A stretch of DNA of 64,000 bases, from NCBI RefSeq assembly GCF_018729455.1, contig NZ_JAHHZF010000013.1, forward strand, positions 62,001 through 126,000. The letters run 5' to 3'. Source of the stretch: Prosthecodimorpha staleyi (GTDB lineage Bacteria; Pseudomonadota; Alphaproteobacteria; Rhizobiales; Ancalomicrobiaceae). Within the stretch, counting starts at the first letter, position 1, and each line of letters starts with the position of its first letter. Shown piece after piece: positions 41,393 through 49,926 of this stretch. The notes under the pieces were generated by a model, which searched no databases, had not been told where the DNA came from, and saw only the letters and a list, made by a program, of their open reading frames with translations. The position numbers and the translations under genes were made by a program.

Positions 41393-42577
41393 TCAGACGC
41401 GGCGCGCGGCGATGACGCGTTCGGTGACGAAGACGGCGACCCCCACCACCGCGACGGTACCGGCCAGCGCCCAGGCGGTCCGCGCCGCCCCGGCGCCGAC
41501 GACGATGCCGATGACGGCCGCCGCGGTCATCTGCAGGAGGCCGATCAGCGAGGAGGCCGCGCCGGCCCGCTCCGGGAAGGGCATCAGCGCCGAGGCCTGG
41601 GTCAGCGGGAAGGCGATGCCGACGCCGATCATGTAGACCATCATCGGGGCGACGATCTCCAGGACATGGCCCGGACCGAAGGCGACGCCGGCCGCCATGG
41701 CCAGACCGCCCGTGCCCATGGCGGCGGCGCCGAAACCGATCGCGCGCGCCATGCCGGCGAGGCGGACCAGGAAGCGGCCGGTCACGGTGCCGAGCATATA
41801 GGCGAGCGCGCAGGCGCCGAAGGCGAGGCCATAGGCGATCTCGCCCAGCCCGTAGAGCCCCTGCAGGACGAAGGACGAGCCGGAAATGAAGGCGAACAGG
41901 CCGCCATAGGTCCCCGCGCACAGCAGCACATGCAGGCGGAAATGGTCCGAGCGCAGCAGGGCGCCGAAGTCCGTCAGGATCGCGACGACCGAGAGCGGCG
42001 AGTCCAGGCGCTGCCGGACGGTCTCCGGCAGGCGCATGACGACGAACCACAGCGCCGTCCCGGCCAGTGCCAAGGCGCCGAGGAAGTTGGCGCGCCAGCC
42101 GAGCGTCACCTCGAGACCGGCGCCGACGACCGGCGCGACCGCCGGCACGAAGGCCATGATGGTCCCCATCCGCGACAGTTCCTGGCCGGCCCGGTCGCCG
42201 GAATAGAGGTCGCGCACGATCGCCCGCGCGATCACGATCGGCCCGCAGGCACCCAGGGCCTGAATGAAACGGGCGGCGATCAGGGTCTCGATCGACCAGG
42301 CGAAGGCGCACAGCGCCGAGGCCAGGGCGTAGAGGCTAAGGCTTGCGACGAGCACCGGCTTGCGGCCGAGCCGGTCGGAGACCGGCCCGTACAGCACCTG
42401 CCCGATGGCGAAGCCGAACATGAAGCCCGACAGGGTCAGTTGGACCGCGGGGCTATCGGCCTGCAGGGCGCGACCGATCGCCGGCAGCGACGGGAGATAC
42501 ATGTCGGTCGACATGGGGCCGAGCGCGATGAGCAGCGCCAGGACCAGCGTCATGCCGAGGGTGTTGGGTTTCAGCAC
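41393..42577 (-). CDS. Bcr/CflA-family multidrug efflux MFS transporter
   Basis: A 394-residue major facilitator with 12 helices. The N-terminal STDMYLPSLPAIGRAL and the motif A region GPVSDRLGRKPVLV are hallmarks of the Bcr/CflA drug:H+ antiporters; RAIVRDLYSGDRAG is the conserved loop of this family. It exports compounds such as bicyclomycin or chloramphenicol from the cytoplasm by proton antiport, though the real substrate is unknown. It converges with the ArsR-type gene and lies 147 bases downstream of the formyltransferase-like gene. Confidence 0.93.
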   Translation of the reverse strand: MLKPNTLGMTLVLALLIALGPMSTDMYLPSLPAIGRALQADSPAVQLTLSGFMFGFAIGQVLYGPVSDRLGRKPVLVASLSLYALASALCAFAWSIETLIAARFIQALGACGPIVIARAIVRDLYSGDRAGQELSRMGTIMAFVPAVAPVVGAGLEVTLGWRANFLGALALAGTALWFVVMRLPETVRQRLDSPLSVVAILTDFGALLRSDHFRLHVLLCAGTYGGLFAFISGSSFVLQGLYGLGEIAYGLAFGACALAYMLGTVTGRFLVRLAGMARAIGFGAAAMGTGGLAMAAGVAFGPGHVLEIVAPMMVYMIGVGIAFPLTQASALMPFPERAGAASSLIGLLQMTAAAVIGIVVGAGAARTAWALAGTVAVVGVAVFVTERVIAARRV

Positions 42578-42724
42578 GGAAGATCACGCCCAGTTGGAGA
42601 CGGGCGCGACCATCCTTCGGCAGCCTGCCGGACGCAAGGCCGAGCCGCTATGCGCAAGCTGCGGGGATCGGGTCCGGCCGATGCCGGCCGGTCCGCTGCG
42701 GCCGGTCCGTTACGGCCTGTCCGG

Positions 42725-43318
42725 TCAGGCGTCCTTGATCTTCGGTGCCCGGGTGGCGAACTGCTCGTCCTGCGGCAGCGACGGGATCGAGCCATGCTCG
42801 TTGGCGTGGCGGACCAGGCGGCCGATCAGCTTCAGCCCGAGCGGCGCCAGGGCACGCTCCCACAATTCGCGGGCGGTCTCGCCCTTGCGGACGAAGCACC
42901 AGTCCTGCATGGCGATCGCGCCGGCATCCATCTTGTCGGCAAGATGGTAGATGGTGCCGCCGGCGATCGCGTCGCCCTCCTTGACGGTCCATTCGACCGC
43001 CGCGATGCCGCGATGGCGCGGCAGCAGGGAGGGATGGTAGCCGACGCCGCCGAGCGGCGCCTTGGCGACCGCCTCGGCGGTGACGCGCGCATGGCTGTGC
43101 GCGGTCACGATCAGGTCGGTGCCGTCCGGGATCTCGCCCGCCGGCACGACCTTCGGGTCGGCCTGGACCGTGACCGGGATGCCCTTCTGTTCGGCCGCGG
43201 ATTTCAGCCGGTCATCCGCCGTCGGCACCACAACGCCGATGACGTTGCCGCCCTCGGCCAGGATCGCATCGAGAGCCGCCGAGCCGAAATAGCGGGAGCC
43301 GACCACCGTGATCTTCAT
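42725..43318 (-). CDS. Formyltransferase-fold protein resembling the hydrolase domain of 10-formyl-THF dehydrogenase
   Basis: A 197-residue protein covering only the N-terminal formyltransferase fold. YHPSLLPRHRGIAAVEWTV at about residues 95-113 carries the catalytic His, and LADKMDAGAI the catalytic Asp. The Asn two residues before the His, invariant in Met-tRNA and GAR formyltransferases (NxH), is Gly here (GYH). The YHPSLLPRHRG string is what the 10-formyltetrahydrofolate dehydrogenase N-terminal domain has. It may therefore hydrolyse 10-formyl-THF or act on another formyl donor. No C-terminal or ALDH domain is attached. A ribosome site (GGGGAGGAAAC) precedes the ATG. Confidence 0.78.
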   Translation of the reverse strand: MKITVVGSRYFGSAALDAILAEGGNVIGVVVPTADDRLKSAAEQKGIPVTVQADPKVVPAGEIPDGTDLIVTAHSHARVTAEAVAKAPLGGVGYHPSLLPRHRGIAAVEWTVKEGDAIAGGTIYHLADKMDAGAIAMQDWCFVRKGETARELWERALAPLGLKLIGRLVRHANEHGSIPSLPQDEQFATRAPKIKDA

Positions 43319-43657
43319 GTTTCCTCCCCGGATTGCCGTGCCGGACCGTGATCTGGCATTCGTTGTGCCAGCTTTGCGCCGCGATCGGAACCGTCCAAGG
43401 TCCTGGTGCGGCGGCCGGTCGCAACCCGCATCCTAGAGCATTTCGGGCGCGGACGAAATCGCGCAGGCGAAAAGGAAATGCACCAGAGTCAAGGGCTTGA
43501 GGGGGCCGCGGCGCGCCTCGTCCGGGCCCGTCGCGCCTGGACCGGCGCATCCCGCACCACCCGCCGGCCGCCGGGCGGGGCCTGGCCCCAAGCCGAACGG
43601 CCCGGCGGGGTGCGCCGGGCCGTCCGATTCGGTGCCGCGAGGCGGCTGTGCTTTCGG
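43319..43657. other. 339-base spacer with a rhizobial-type inverted repeat
   Basis: No gene seen. GCATTTC (43438-43444) and GAAATGC (43475-43481) flank a 30-base interior that contains GGACGAAATCGCGC; the sequence around it (CTAGAGCATTTC) resembles short palindromes scattered between genes in Hyphomicrobiales. The remainder is G+C-rich and includes a run of CCGGCGGG-type repeats without clear function. Confidence 0.45.
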
Positions 43658-44248
43658 TTACTGCGGATTGACGGGCGTCTTCGGGGCCACCGGGCCGGAG
43701 CCGGTCGCCCCCGTGGTCGCGCTGCTGCCGGCGTTGCGCTTGTCGACTTTCTTGAATTCCGGAGCCGCCTTGAGGGCCTCCTTGGTGGTCGACATGGCGA
43801 CCCGCGAGACCTGCGCGTTGTCCGGATCGCGGGTCACCTGCACCGCGTCGTAGGGGACCGCGACATTCTTCTCGCCCATGCCGAGGAAGCCGCCGACGCC
43901 GATCACCACCGCCTGGGCCCGGCCGTCCCGGTCCAGAATCACGTCGTCGATCTCGCCGATCGTCTCGTTCGCCGAACCGCGCACCGTGGCGCCGATCAGG
44001 CCCGAGGCGAGCATCTGGTCGGGCATCTGCTGCTGCACGAAGGTGATGCTGGTCCGGCCGGTCGTGGTGGTGGTGGTGGTCGTCGTCGCGCCGGTGGTGG
44101 TCGTGCCGACCGGCGGATTCACGACGCCGGGCGTCGAGGTGCCGATCGGCGGGGTGATGGTGCCGGGGGTCTTGGTATCGCTCTGGGCCATGGCGCCGGT
44201 GAACGGAACAGCCACCAGGGCGGAGATCATCAGGGCACGCTTCATCAT
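43658..44248 (-). CDS. Secreted PRC-barrel domain protein with poly-threonine linker
   Basis: A 196-residue protein: signal peptide (residues 1-21, ...FTGAMA), a low-complexity Thr/Pro/Gly linker that includes nine Thr in a row, then a PRC-barrel domain (about 83-150: LIGATVRGSANETIGEIDDV, AVVIGVGGFLGMGEKNVAVP) and a short basic/Ser-Thr tail. PRC-barrel proteins with signal peptides are common in Hyphomicrobiales and probably bind in the periplasm or on the surface; their role is unknown. AAGGAAGAAA precedes the ATG. Confidence 0.85.
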   Translation of the reverse strand: MMKRALMISALVAVPFTGAMAQSDTKTPGTITPPIGTSTPGVVNPPVGTTTTGATTTTTTTTTGRTSITFVQQQMPDQMLASGLIGATVRGSANETIGEIDDVILDRDGRAQAVVIGVGGFLGMGEKNVAVPYDAVQVTRDPDNAQVSRVAMSTTKEALKAAPEFKKVDKRNAGSSATTGATGSGPVAPKTPVNPQ

Positions 44249-44643
44249 GGGTTTTCTTCCTTCTATAGGGACGGCGCAATTCGCGCTCTTGGTATCAACG
44301 GTCGAACACTGAATTTGGTTCCGGGCAATACAGAAAAGGCGTGGTCTTATTGCTTAGCTCAAGTGTGCCGATGATCCGGGCATCCGTTCTGCCGGACGAA
44401 AAATACGGCCGACCGCTGGGGAGCGATCGGCCGCCAAGGTCAGGAAGGGGAACGTCTCTGCGTCCGGACGTCCGCCAAAGCCTGACGTCCGACGGGACAA
44501 CGCATGACGGCGCGGCGGGTTCCGCGGCGGACCGAAAAATTCCGACGCCGCCCGAATGCGGGCCGGGCCGCCCGCAATGGCGAAGCCGGAGCCGCCCAAG
44601 GGGGCGCTCCGGCTCGTCGTCCCGGCATCCGGCCGGCAGCGGA
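44249..44643. other. 395-base spacer between two small secreted genes
   Basis: No gene seen. The part nearest the PRC-barrel gene (44260-44350) is A+T-rich and should hold its promoter. The middle holds a strong terminator-like hairpin (44396-44433), and close to the 44644 gene there is another stem (GCCGGAGC at 44585 pairing with GCTCCGGC ending at 44613). Confidence 0.6.
44396..44433 (-). terminator. Intrinsic terminator, minus strand
   Basis: CGGCCGACCGCT (44406-44417), a GGGG loop and AGCGATCGGCCG (44422-44433) form a 12-bp stem with one mismatch. Read on the minus strand the stem is followed by TATTTTTCG, a proper T run. It would end transcripts that come from the Gly/Tyr-rich gene about 210 bases upstream. 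Confidence 0.7.
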
Positions 44644-44898
44644 TCAGTAGCAGAAGGTCTTGTTCTTCCAGACCGGGCCCCAGGGGGTGTGAACCAGCTT
44701 CGGCTTCACCACGCAGCCGCCGCCATAGTAGCCGCCGTAATACGGGCCGCCATAGTAGGGGCCGCCGTAGAAGTGGCCGCCGTGATGGCCGTGGACCTTG
44801 ATCACCACCTTGGCTTCGGCCGCGGAGGTGGCGGCGACGGTGCCGGTGGCGAGGGCGGCGGTGGCGGCCAGGGCCATCATGGTCTTGCGCATGATCAT
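44644..44898 (-). CDS. Small secreted Gly/Tyr/His-rich protein
   Basis: An 84-residue protein with a signal peptide (about residues 1-29, ...SAAEAK). The mature part has a His/Gly segment (KVHGHHGGHFYGG), three repeats of the type PYYGG and a short Cys-containing end (GGGCVVKPKLV ... KTFCY), with two Cys likely to pair. Such proteins occur in Hyphomicrobiales as surface or periplasmic proteins of unknown role; the His-rich part might bind metal. The start at 44898 (MIMRK) or 44892 (MRK) cannot be separated. Confidence 0.75.
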   Translation of the reverse strand: MIMRKTMMALAATAALATGTVAATSAAEAKVVIKVHGHHGGHFYGGPYYGGPYYGGYYGGGCVVKPKLVHTPWGPVWKNKTFCY

Positions 44899-45050
44899 GT
44901 CGGTGTCTCTCTCTCTTTCGGGTCGGACCGTCGATCGATCCGTCATGAGGAGAGGATGCAGCCGCGGCGCTGAACCCGTTCTGAGGGCGCCGTTCAGCAA
45001 ACTTGCAGGATTCGAGATGTCGGCCGCGACCGCACCCCGTAGGCGGCCGT

Positions 45051-46652
45051 CTACGGCTGCAGGTCGACGCCGTCGAAGGGGTAGCGGCCGAGCGGGTCCA
45101 TGCGGAAACCGGTCACCTCCTTGCGGGTCGCCATGTAGACGACCGAATGGGCGATCGGCACCCAGGGCGCGTCGGCCTTGGCGATGATCTGCGCCTCGCG
45201 GTAGTAGCGCTCGCGCTCGGTCTGGATCGCGGTCTCCTTGGCGCGGGTGATCAGCTGGTCGAAATCGGCGTTGCACCACTTGGCAACGTTGTTGCCGCCG
45301 GCGCGCGCGGCCGTGCAGCCCAGCATGGTGTCGAGGAAATTGTCCGGGTCGCCGTTGTCGCCGGTCCAGCCGAACAGGGCCATCGGCGCCTCGCCGGCCT
45401 GCAAGCGGGCGCGGTAGGAGCTCCATTCGTCGGTGACCAGCTTCAGCCGGACGCCGACCTTGGCGAGATCGGCCTGGATCAGCTCGGCGATGCGCTTGCC
45501 GTTCGGATTGTAGGGGCGGCTGACCGGCATGTACCAGAGCTCGGTCTCGAAGCCCTGCGCCAGCCCCGCCTCGGCGAGCAGCTTGCGGGCGGCGGCCGGG
45601 TCGTAGGGATAGTCCTTCACGTCGTCGTTGTAGGACCACAGCGTCGGCGGAATCGGGTTCTTGGCCGGCGTGCCGGCGCCGCCATAGACGGCGGCCACGA
45701 TGGTCTGCTTGTCGATCGCCATGTTGACGGCGCGCCGGACGCGCAGGTCGTCGAACGGCGCGCGCGTGACGTTGAGCGACATGTAGCCGATGTTCAGCCC
45801 CTCCAGCCGCAGCAGCCGCAGGGCCGGATCGGTTTCGATGCGCCGGATGTCGGCCGGGTTCGGGAAGGCCATGACGTGGCATTCGCCGGCCTTCAGCTTG
45901 GTCAGCCGCACCGCCGGATTGGGCGTGATGGAGAAGACCAGCGTGTCGAGCGGCATGCGCCCGCCCCAATAGTCCGGGAATACGCGATAGCGGATCGCGA
46001 CATCCTTCTGGTAGGAGACGAACGAGAACGGTCCGGTGCCGATCGGCTCCAGATCGAGCTGTTCGGGATGGCCCTGGCGGAGCAGCAGGTCGGCATATTC
46101 GGCCGAATGGACGACATTGAACGACATCGCCAGATTGGCCAGGAACGGCGCGTTCGGCCGCTTCAGTCGGATGACCACGGTCCGCTCGTCGCGCTTCTCG
46201 ATGGCATCGAGAAGCTCTGGCATGGCCAGATCCTTGAAGTAGTCGTAATTGCCGCCCGAGATCTTGTGGTAGGGGTGGTCCGCCTTCCACTGCCGCATCA
46301 GCGAGAAGACCACATCGTCGGCATTCATGGTCCGCGACGGGGTGAAGACGGCGTTGGAATGGAACTTCACGCCCTCGCGCAGCCGGAAGGTATAGACCCG
46401 GCCGTCCTCTGAGATGGTCCAGGACTCGGCGAGGCCCGGCAGGATGCGGGTGCCGCCCGGCTCGAACTCGACCAGCGAGTTGAACATCGGCTTGCCGGCC
46501 GTCACCCCGGTCGTGGTGGTGACGAGCTGCGGGTTCAGCGCCTCCGGATTGCCCTCCGAGCAATAGACCAGCGTCTTGGCGGCGGCGGGCAGCGGCGCGG
46601 CCACCAGCGCGGCGGCCAGGAAGAGGGCGCGTGGCTTGCGGATGGGGATCAT
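45051..46652 (-). CDS. Peptide/nickel-type (DppA/OppA family 5) periplasmic binding protein
   Basis: A 533-residue family 5 solute-binding protein with a signal peptide (about 1-25, ...PLPAAAK). The start of the mature protein, TLVYCSEGNPEALNPQLVTT, closely matches DppA, and FDDLRVRRAVNMAIDKQTIV is the family signature. It delivers dipeptides, haem or related ligands to an ABC permease, but no permease or ATPase genes (dppBCDF) are near; it is an orphan. It lies 157 bases downstream of a large histidine kinase on the same strand, with two hairpins between. GGAGGCCC precedes the ATG. Confidence 0.92.
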   Translation of the reverse strand: MIPIRKPRALFLAAALVAAPLPAAAKTLVYCSEGNPEALNPQLVTTTTGVTAGKPMFNSLVEFEPGGTRILPGLAESWTISEDGRVYTFRLREGVKFHSNAVFTPSRTMNADDVVFSLMRQWKADHPYHKISGGNYDYFKDLAMPELLDAIEKRDERTVVIRLKRPNAPFLANLAMSFNVVHSAEYADLLLRQGHPEQLDLEPIGTGPFSFVSYQKDVAIRYRVFPDYWGGRMPLDTLVFSITPNPAVRLTKLKAGECHVMAFPNPADIRRIETDPALRLLRLEGLNIGYMSLNVTRAPFDDLRVRRAVNMAIDKQTIVAAVYGGAGTPAKNPIPPTLWSYNDDVKDYPYDPAAARKLLAEAGLAQGFETELWYMPVSRPYNPNGKRIAELIQADLAKVGVRLKLVTDEWSSYRARLQAGEAPMALFGWTGDNGDPDNFLDTMLGCTAARAGGNNVAKWCNADFDQLITRAKETAIQTERERYYREAQIIAKADAPWVPIAHSVVYMATRKEVTGFRMDPLGRYPFDGVDLQP

Positions 46653-46672
46653 CGAAGGGCCTCCGGAGCCGG

Positions 46673-46727
46673 GTGGTCCATCCAATCGGACATTTGCGTT
46701 CCGCGAATGTCCGATTGGATGGACCAC
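46673..46727. repeat. Near-perfect 26-bp inverted repeat
   Basis: Arms 46673-46698 and 46702-46727 around TTC pair at 25 of 26 positions (one T:G in the middle). The arm begins GTGGTCCATCCAATCGGAC. It stands 20 bases upstream of the binding-protein start codon, on its ribosome-site side, and is too long for an ordinary operator. See the related second hairpin at 46743-46793. Confidence 0.85.
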
Positions 46728-46742
46728 GGAGTCAAAGAGTGA

Positions 46743-46793
46743 GTGGTTCGGATTCCCGAGACGGATGGGTGCCATCCGTTTCGATCGAACCAC
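46743..46793. repeat. Second inverted repeat, cruciform with nested stem
   Basis: Outer arms GTGGTTCG (46743-46750) and CGAACCAC (46786-46793), inner arms ACGGATGG (46761-46768) and CCATCCGT (46772-46779). It shares the GTGGT end and an ATGGATGG/ACGGATGG-like part with the neighbouring 26-bp repeat, so both may belong to one family of REP-like elements. It sits 17 bases downstream of the kinase stop. Confidence 0.75.
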
Positions 46794-46809
46794 CGGGGAA
46801 CGGGACGGT

Positions 46810-49062
46810 TCATGCGGATTGGCGCAGCGCCTCGGGGCCGCCGAGCGTCGCCGGGATGTCGATGACGAAGCGGGTGCCCTCGCCGGGCTTGGAGAAGATC
46901 TGGATCTGCCCCTGCAGCGTGACCGTGACGATGTTGTGGACGATATGCAGGCCGAGGCCGGTGCGGCCGCGGTCGCGGCCGGTCGTGTAGAAGGGGTCGA
47001 ACACCTTCGGCAGATGCTCGGCGGCGATGCCGCTGCCGTCGTCGGAGAACTCGATGCGCACCCAGCCGGGCTTCGGATCGGTGACCACGATCGACAGCAC
47101 GCCCGAGCGGCCGTCCCGGAAGGCGTGATCGCGCGCATTGGTGATCAGGTTGGTGACGACCTGGGCGAGGCTGCCCGGATAGCTGTCGAGCACCAGCCCG
47201 TCCGGACAGTCGATCCGGATCTGGTGGCCGGACTTGCGCAGCACCGGTGACAGGCTGGTCAGCACCTCCTTCAGCCATTCCTGCATCTCGAACGACCGCC
47301 GTTCGCCGCTCGCCTGGTCGGCGGCGACCTGCTTGAAGCTGTGCACCAGTTCGGCCGCCCGGTAGAGATTGGCGAACAGCAGGCGCGAGCCCTCGGTCAG
47401 ACGCTCGACCGCCCGGGTCAGGTCGGAGCGCAGCAGGCGCCCGGTCTCCGCTCCCTCCTTCAGCCGCTTGACCTCGCCGTCGAGCGCCGTCGACGTGGTC
47501 AGCGCGATGCCGACCGGCGTGTTGATCTCATGCGCCACGCCGGCGACCAGCTGGCCGAGCGAGGCCAGCTTCTCGGCCTGGATCAGGTTGGTCTGGGTCT
47601 CCTTCAGCTCCGCCAGCGCCGCGTCGGCGCGCTCCTTGGCGCCGATCAGGTCGCGCTCGCGCCGGCCGAGTTCGGCGACGAAGAAATTTGCCGCCCGCGC
47701 CATGGCGCCGAGCTCGTCGTTGCGGTCCGCGCCGGTGACCCGGCCGCGCGAGGGATCGGCGGCGAGCGCGCGCATGTCGTCGCGCAGCCGCATCAGCGGG
47801 CCGGTGATCGACAGCGCCACGATCCAGGCCGTGATCGAGCCGAGCAGCAGGCCGAGCCCGGTGCCGATCAGCAGCATGGTGCGGACGAAGCCGTCGATGC
47901 GCTCGGCATTGGCGGCGAATCGCTCGTTGAGCGTGTCGGCATGGCGGGTCATGTCGGCGGCGGTCGCGTCCATCCGCGCCAGGATGCGGTTCTGCTCCTG
48001 CAGCCCGTCGCGGGTGGTGGTCAGGCGCTGGCGCCATTGATCGATGGAATCGATCATCTCGGTCTGGATCAGCGGCGAGATCGGCAGGCTCGACACCGTG
48101 GTGCCGAGGCTCGCGCTCTCCGCCAGGATCGCCGCCACGGTCTCGACATCGCGCGCCGCCAGCGCGTCGACGGTGCGCCGGCCGAGCTTCAGGGTCTGGA
48201 TCGCGATGGTCTGCGTCGCCTGCTCGGTTTCGGAGGCCTGCACCGAATAGGTCAGGAGCTGGGTGATCTCCTCGTGCAGCGAGCGCTGGTCGGTGGCGTT
48301 GACCTTGATCAGCCGCTCGATCCAGTCGGTCAGCGCGCCGGCGTCGCTGCCGCCGGTCGCCGCGGCCGGGATCATGGCGCGCAGTTCGTCCGCCTCGTCG
48401 ACCTTGTCGGAGGTGCGCAGCAGCGTCTCGACATCCTCTGCCGCCGCACTCGCCCGCGCGATGCCGGTCGGTGTCGGACCGCCCGCATGGGCCTCGAGCC
48501 GGATCGCCAGGATGGCGGCACGCAGTTCCTGAGCCTTGTCGACGATGTCGCGCGCGATGCGCAGGCGCCGGTCGCCTTCGGTGATCGAGGTGACGATGTC
48601 GGCATTCGAGGCATGCTGGCGGGCGCGCGCGGTGTCGGTCAGCGCGATCAGCGCGGCGGCGCGGGCATTCATTTCCTGCACGAGATGATCGTTGCGCCGG
48701 GTGACCAGGCTCAACTCCTCCATCTCGCGGCTGTAGAGTTCGAGCGCCCGGCGCACCTCGACCACCACCGGCAGGAACTCGCCCTGCGAGGGGCCTTTCA
48801 GGTCTTCCAGGCGCGCCCGTGCGCGGCCGGCGAAGTCGACGAAACGTTCCGCGCCGCGCGTGCGGTCCTGCGGCTGCACGCGGATGAAGTCGTCGCGCGC
48901 GATCGAAACGGCGGCGAGGTCGCGCGTCGCCGCGCTGGCCAGCACGGCACCGCGCCGCGCCTGCTCCGCCTCGTCGAGCAGGAGCCAGGCGACCAGCGCG
49001 ATCGCGGCCGCGATCGTAATCGGGATGCCGCCGACCAGGGCGACCTTGTAGCGTATCCGCAT
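46810..49062 (-). CDS. Sensor histidine kinase with large periplasmic domain, HAMP and coiled coil
   Basis: A 750-residue membrane kinase. Helix 1 at about 7-30; a long mostly helical periplasmic region (31-395) with Arg/Glu-rich heptads; helix 2 at about 397-419; HAMP (about 420-472); coiled coil; phospho-acceptor His511 in SLGQLVAGVAHEINTPVGI; ATPase domain with NLITNARDHAF, DDGSGIA and TGLGLHIVHNIV. The N box is intact, so it should be active. There is no receiver and no adjacent response regulator. The start at 49062 (MRIRYKVALVGG) lies directly before helix 1; the ribosome site is weak. Confidence 0.9.
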   Translation of the reverse strand: MRIRYKVALVGGIPITIAAAIALVAWLLLDEAEQARRGAVLASAATRDLAAVSIARDDFIRVQPQDRTRGAERFVDFAGRARARLEDLKGPSQGEFLPVVVEVRRALELYSREMEELSLVTRRNDHLVQEMNARAAALIALTDTARARQHASNADIVTSITEGDRRLRIARDIVDKAQELRAAILAIRLEAHAGGPTPTGIARASAAAEDVETLLRTSDKVDEADELRAMIPAAATGGSDAGALTDWIERLIKVNATDQRSLHEEITQLLTYSVQASETEQATQTIAIQTLKLGRRTVDALAARDVETVAAILAESASLGTTVSSLPISPLIQTEMIDSIDQWRQRLTTTRDGLQEQNRILARMDATAADMTRHADTLNERFAANAERIDGFVRTMLLIGTGLGLLLGSITAWIVALSITGPLMRLRDDMRALAADPSRGRVTGADRNDELGAMARAANFFVAELGRRERDLIGAKERADAALAELKETQTNLIQAEKLASLGQLVAGVAHEINTPVGIALTTSTALDGEVKRLKEGAETGRLLRSDLTRAVERLTEGSRLLFANLYRAAELVHSFKQVAADQASGERRSFEMQEWLKEVLTSLSPVLRKSGHQIRIDCPDGLVLDSYPGSLAQVVTNLITNARDHAFRDGRSGVLSIVVTDPKPGWVRIEFSDDGSGIAAEHLPKVFDPFYTTGRDRGRTGLGLHIVHNIVTVTLQGQIQIFSKPGEGTRFVIDIPATLGGPEALRQSA

Positions 49063-49263
49063 CTGCCGAAGCCATTCCGTTCCGACATGCGTCGGAGCCG
49101 CTCTTGCCTGATCCGCACCGACCCATGCGGTTCTTAGCAGGTCGTCGGCGCGGAGGCGATGGTTGCGCACCCGCCCGGGCGGAACCCCCCGGGCGCCGGG
49201 CCGGTCGAGCCGGCTTCCGCCGCGCGCGGATGGAGCTATGCTGGCGGCCCGGGGAGGCTGTCC

Positions 49264-49848
49264 ATGTCGGCGAGGCGGCAGACACGCGAAAGGCTGGTCC
49301 ATGCGGCCGCCGACCAGTTCTGGGCGGTGGGCTACGAGACCGCGACGCTCGCCGCCATCGCGGCGGCGGCAGGCGTGCCGCCCGGCAACGTCTTCTATCA
49401 CTTCCCGACCAAGGCCGATCTCGCCCGCGCGGTGACGGCGCTGTTCGTGGCCGAGGTCGCCGGGACCCTGGCCGAGATCGACCGGCGCGGCGGCGATCCG
49501 GCCCGACGCATCGCCGCCTTCTTCGACCTCATCGCCGATACGGTCGTCTCGCGGGTGGCGCGCGGCTGTCCGATCGCCCGGGCGACGCGGGACTTTCCGG
49601 CCGATGCCGAGAGCGGCGGGCCCGCGCAGGTGTTTCGCATCATGATCGGCTGGCTCGCGGCGCGCCTCGCCGAGGCCGGGCGGACCGATGCCGAGGCGGC
49701 CGCGCGCTCGGCGCTGGCGCGCTGGCAGGGGGCCATCGTGCTGGCGGCAGGGCTCGGCGACGGGGCCATCCTGGCGACCGAGATCGCCGCCCTGCGCGCG
49801 GAATTCGGCGCGCCGGCCGCAGCGCCGGCGGTCATCACATCGATTTGA
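49264..49848 (+). CDS. TetR/AcrR-family transcriptional regulator
   Basis: A 194-residue TetR protein: HTH at residues 6-52 (RERLVHAAADQFWAVGYE, then TLAAIAAAAGVPPGNVFYHF), with the YHFPTKADLARAV motif. The ligand domain contains a single Cys (RGCPIAR). The ATG at 49264 follows GGGGAGGCTGTCC. It is divergent from the histidine kinase gene across 201 bases. The next genes (small RNA, xthA) are not typical TetR targets, so it may repress itself or the kinase. Confidence 0.88.
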   Translation: MSARRQTRERLVHAAADQFWAVGYETATLAAIAAAAGVPPGNVFYHFPTKADLARAVTALFVAEVAGTLAEIDRRGGDPARRIAAFFDLIADTVVSRVARGCPIARATRDFPADAESGGPAQVFRIMIGWLAARLAEAGRTDAEAAARSALARWQGAIVLAAGLGDGAILATEIAALRAEFGAPAAAPAVITSI

Positions 49849-49926
49849 GGCGGATCCGCCGTCTCGATGGCGGATGTCAGCTTTCTGTAATCTTGAAATG
49901 GCCAGACCGCACGCCACATTGACGCC
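49849..49926 (+). promoter_or_regulatory. Promoter region of the predicted small RNA
   Basis: CTTGAA (49892-49897) and CACATT (49915-49920) are separated by 17 bases and match the alphaproteobacterial -35/-10 pattern reasonably well. Transcription would begin at about 49927-49930, at the foot of the first stem of the RNA. No gene is seen here. Confidence 0.45.
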
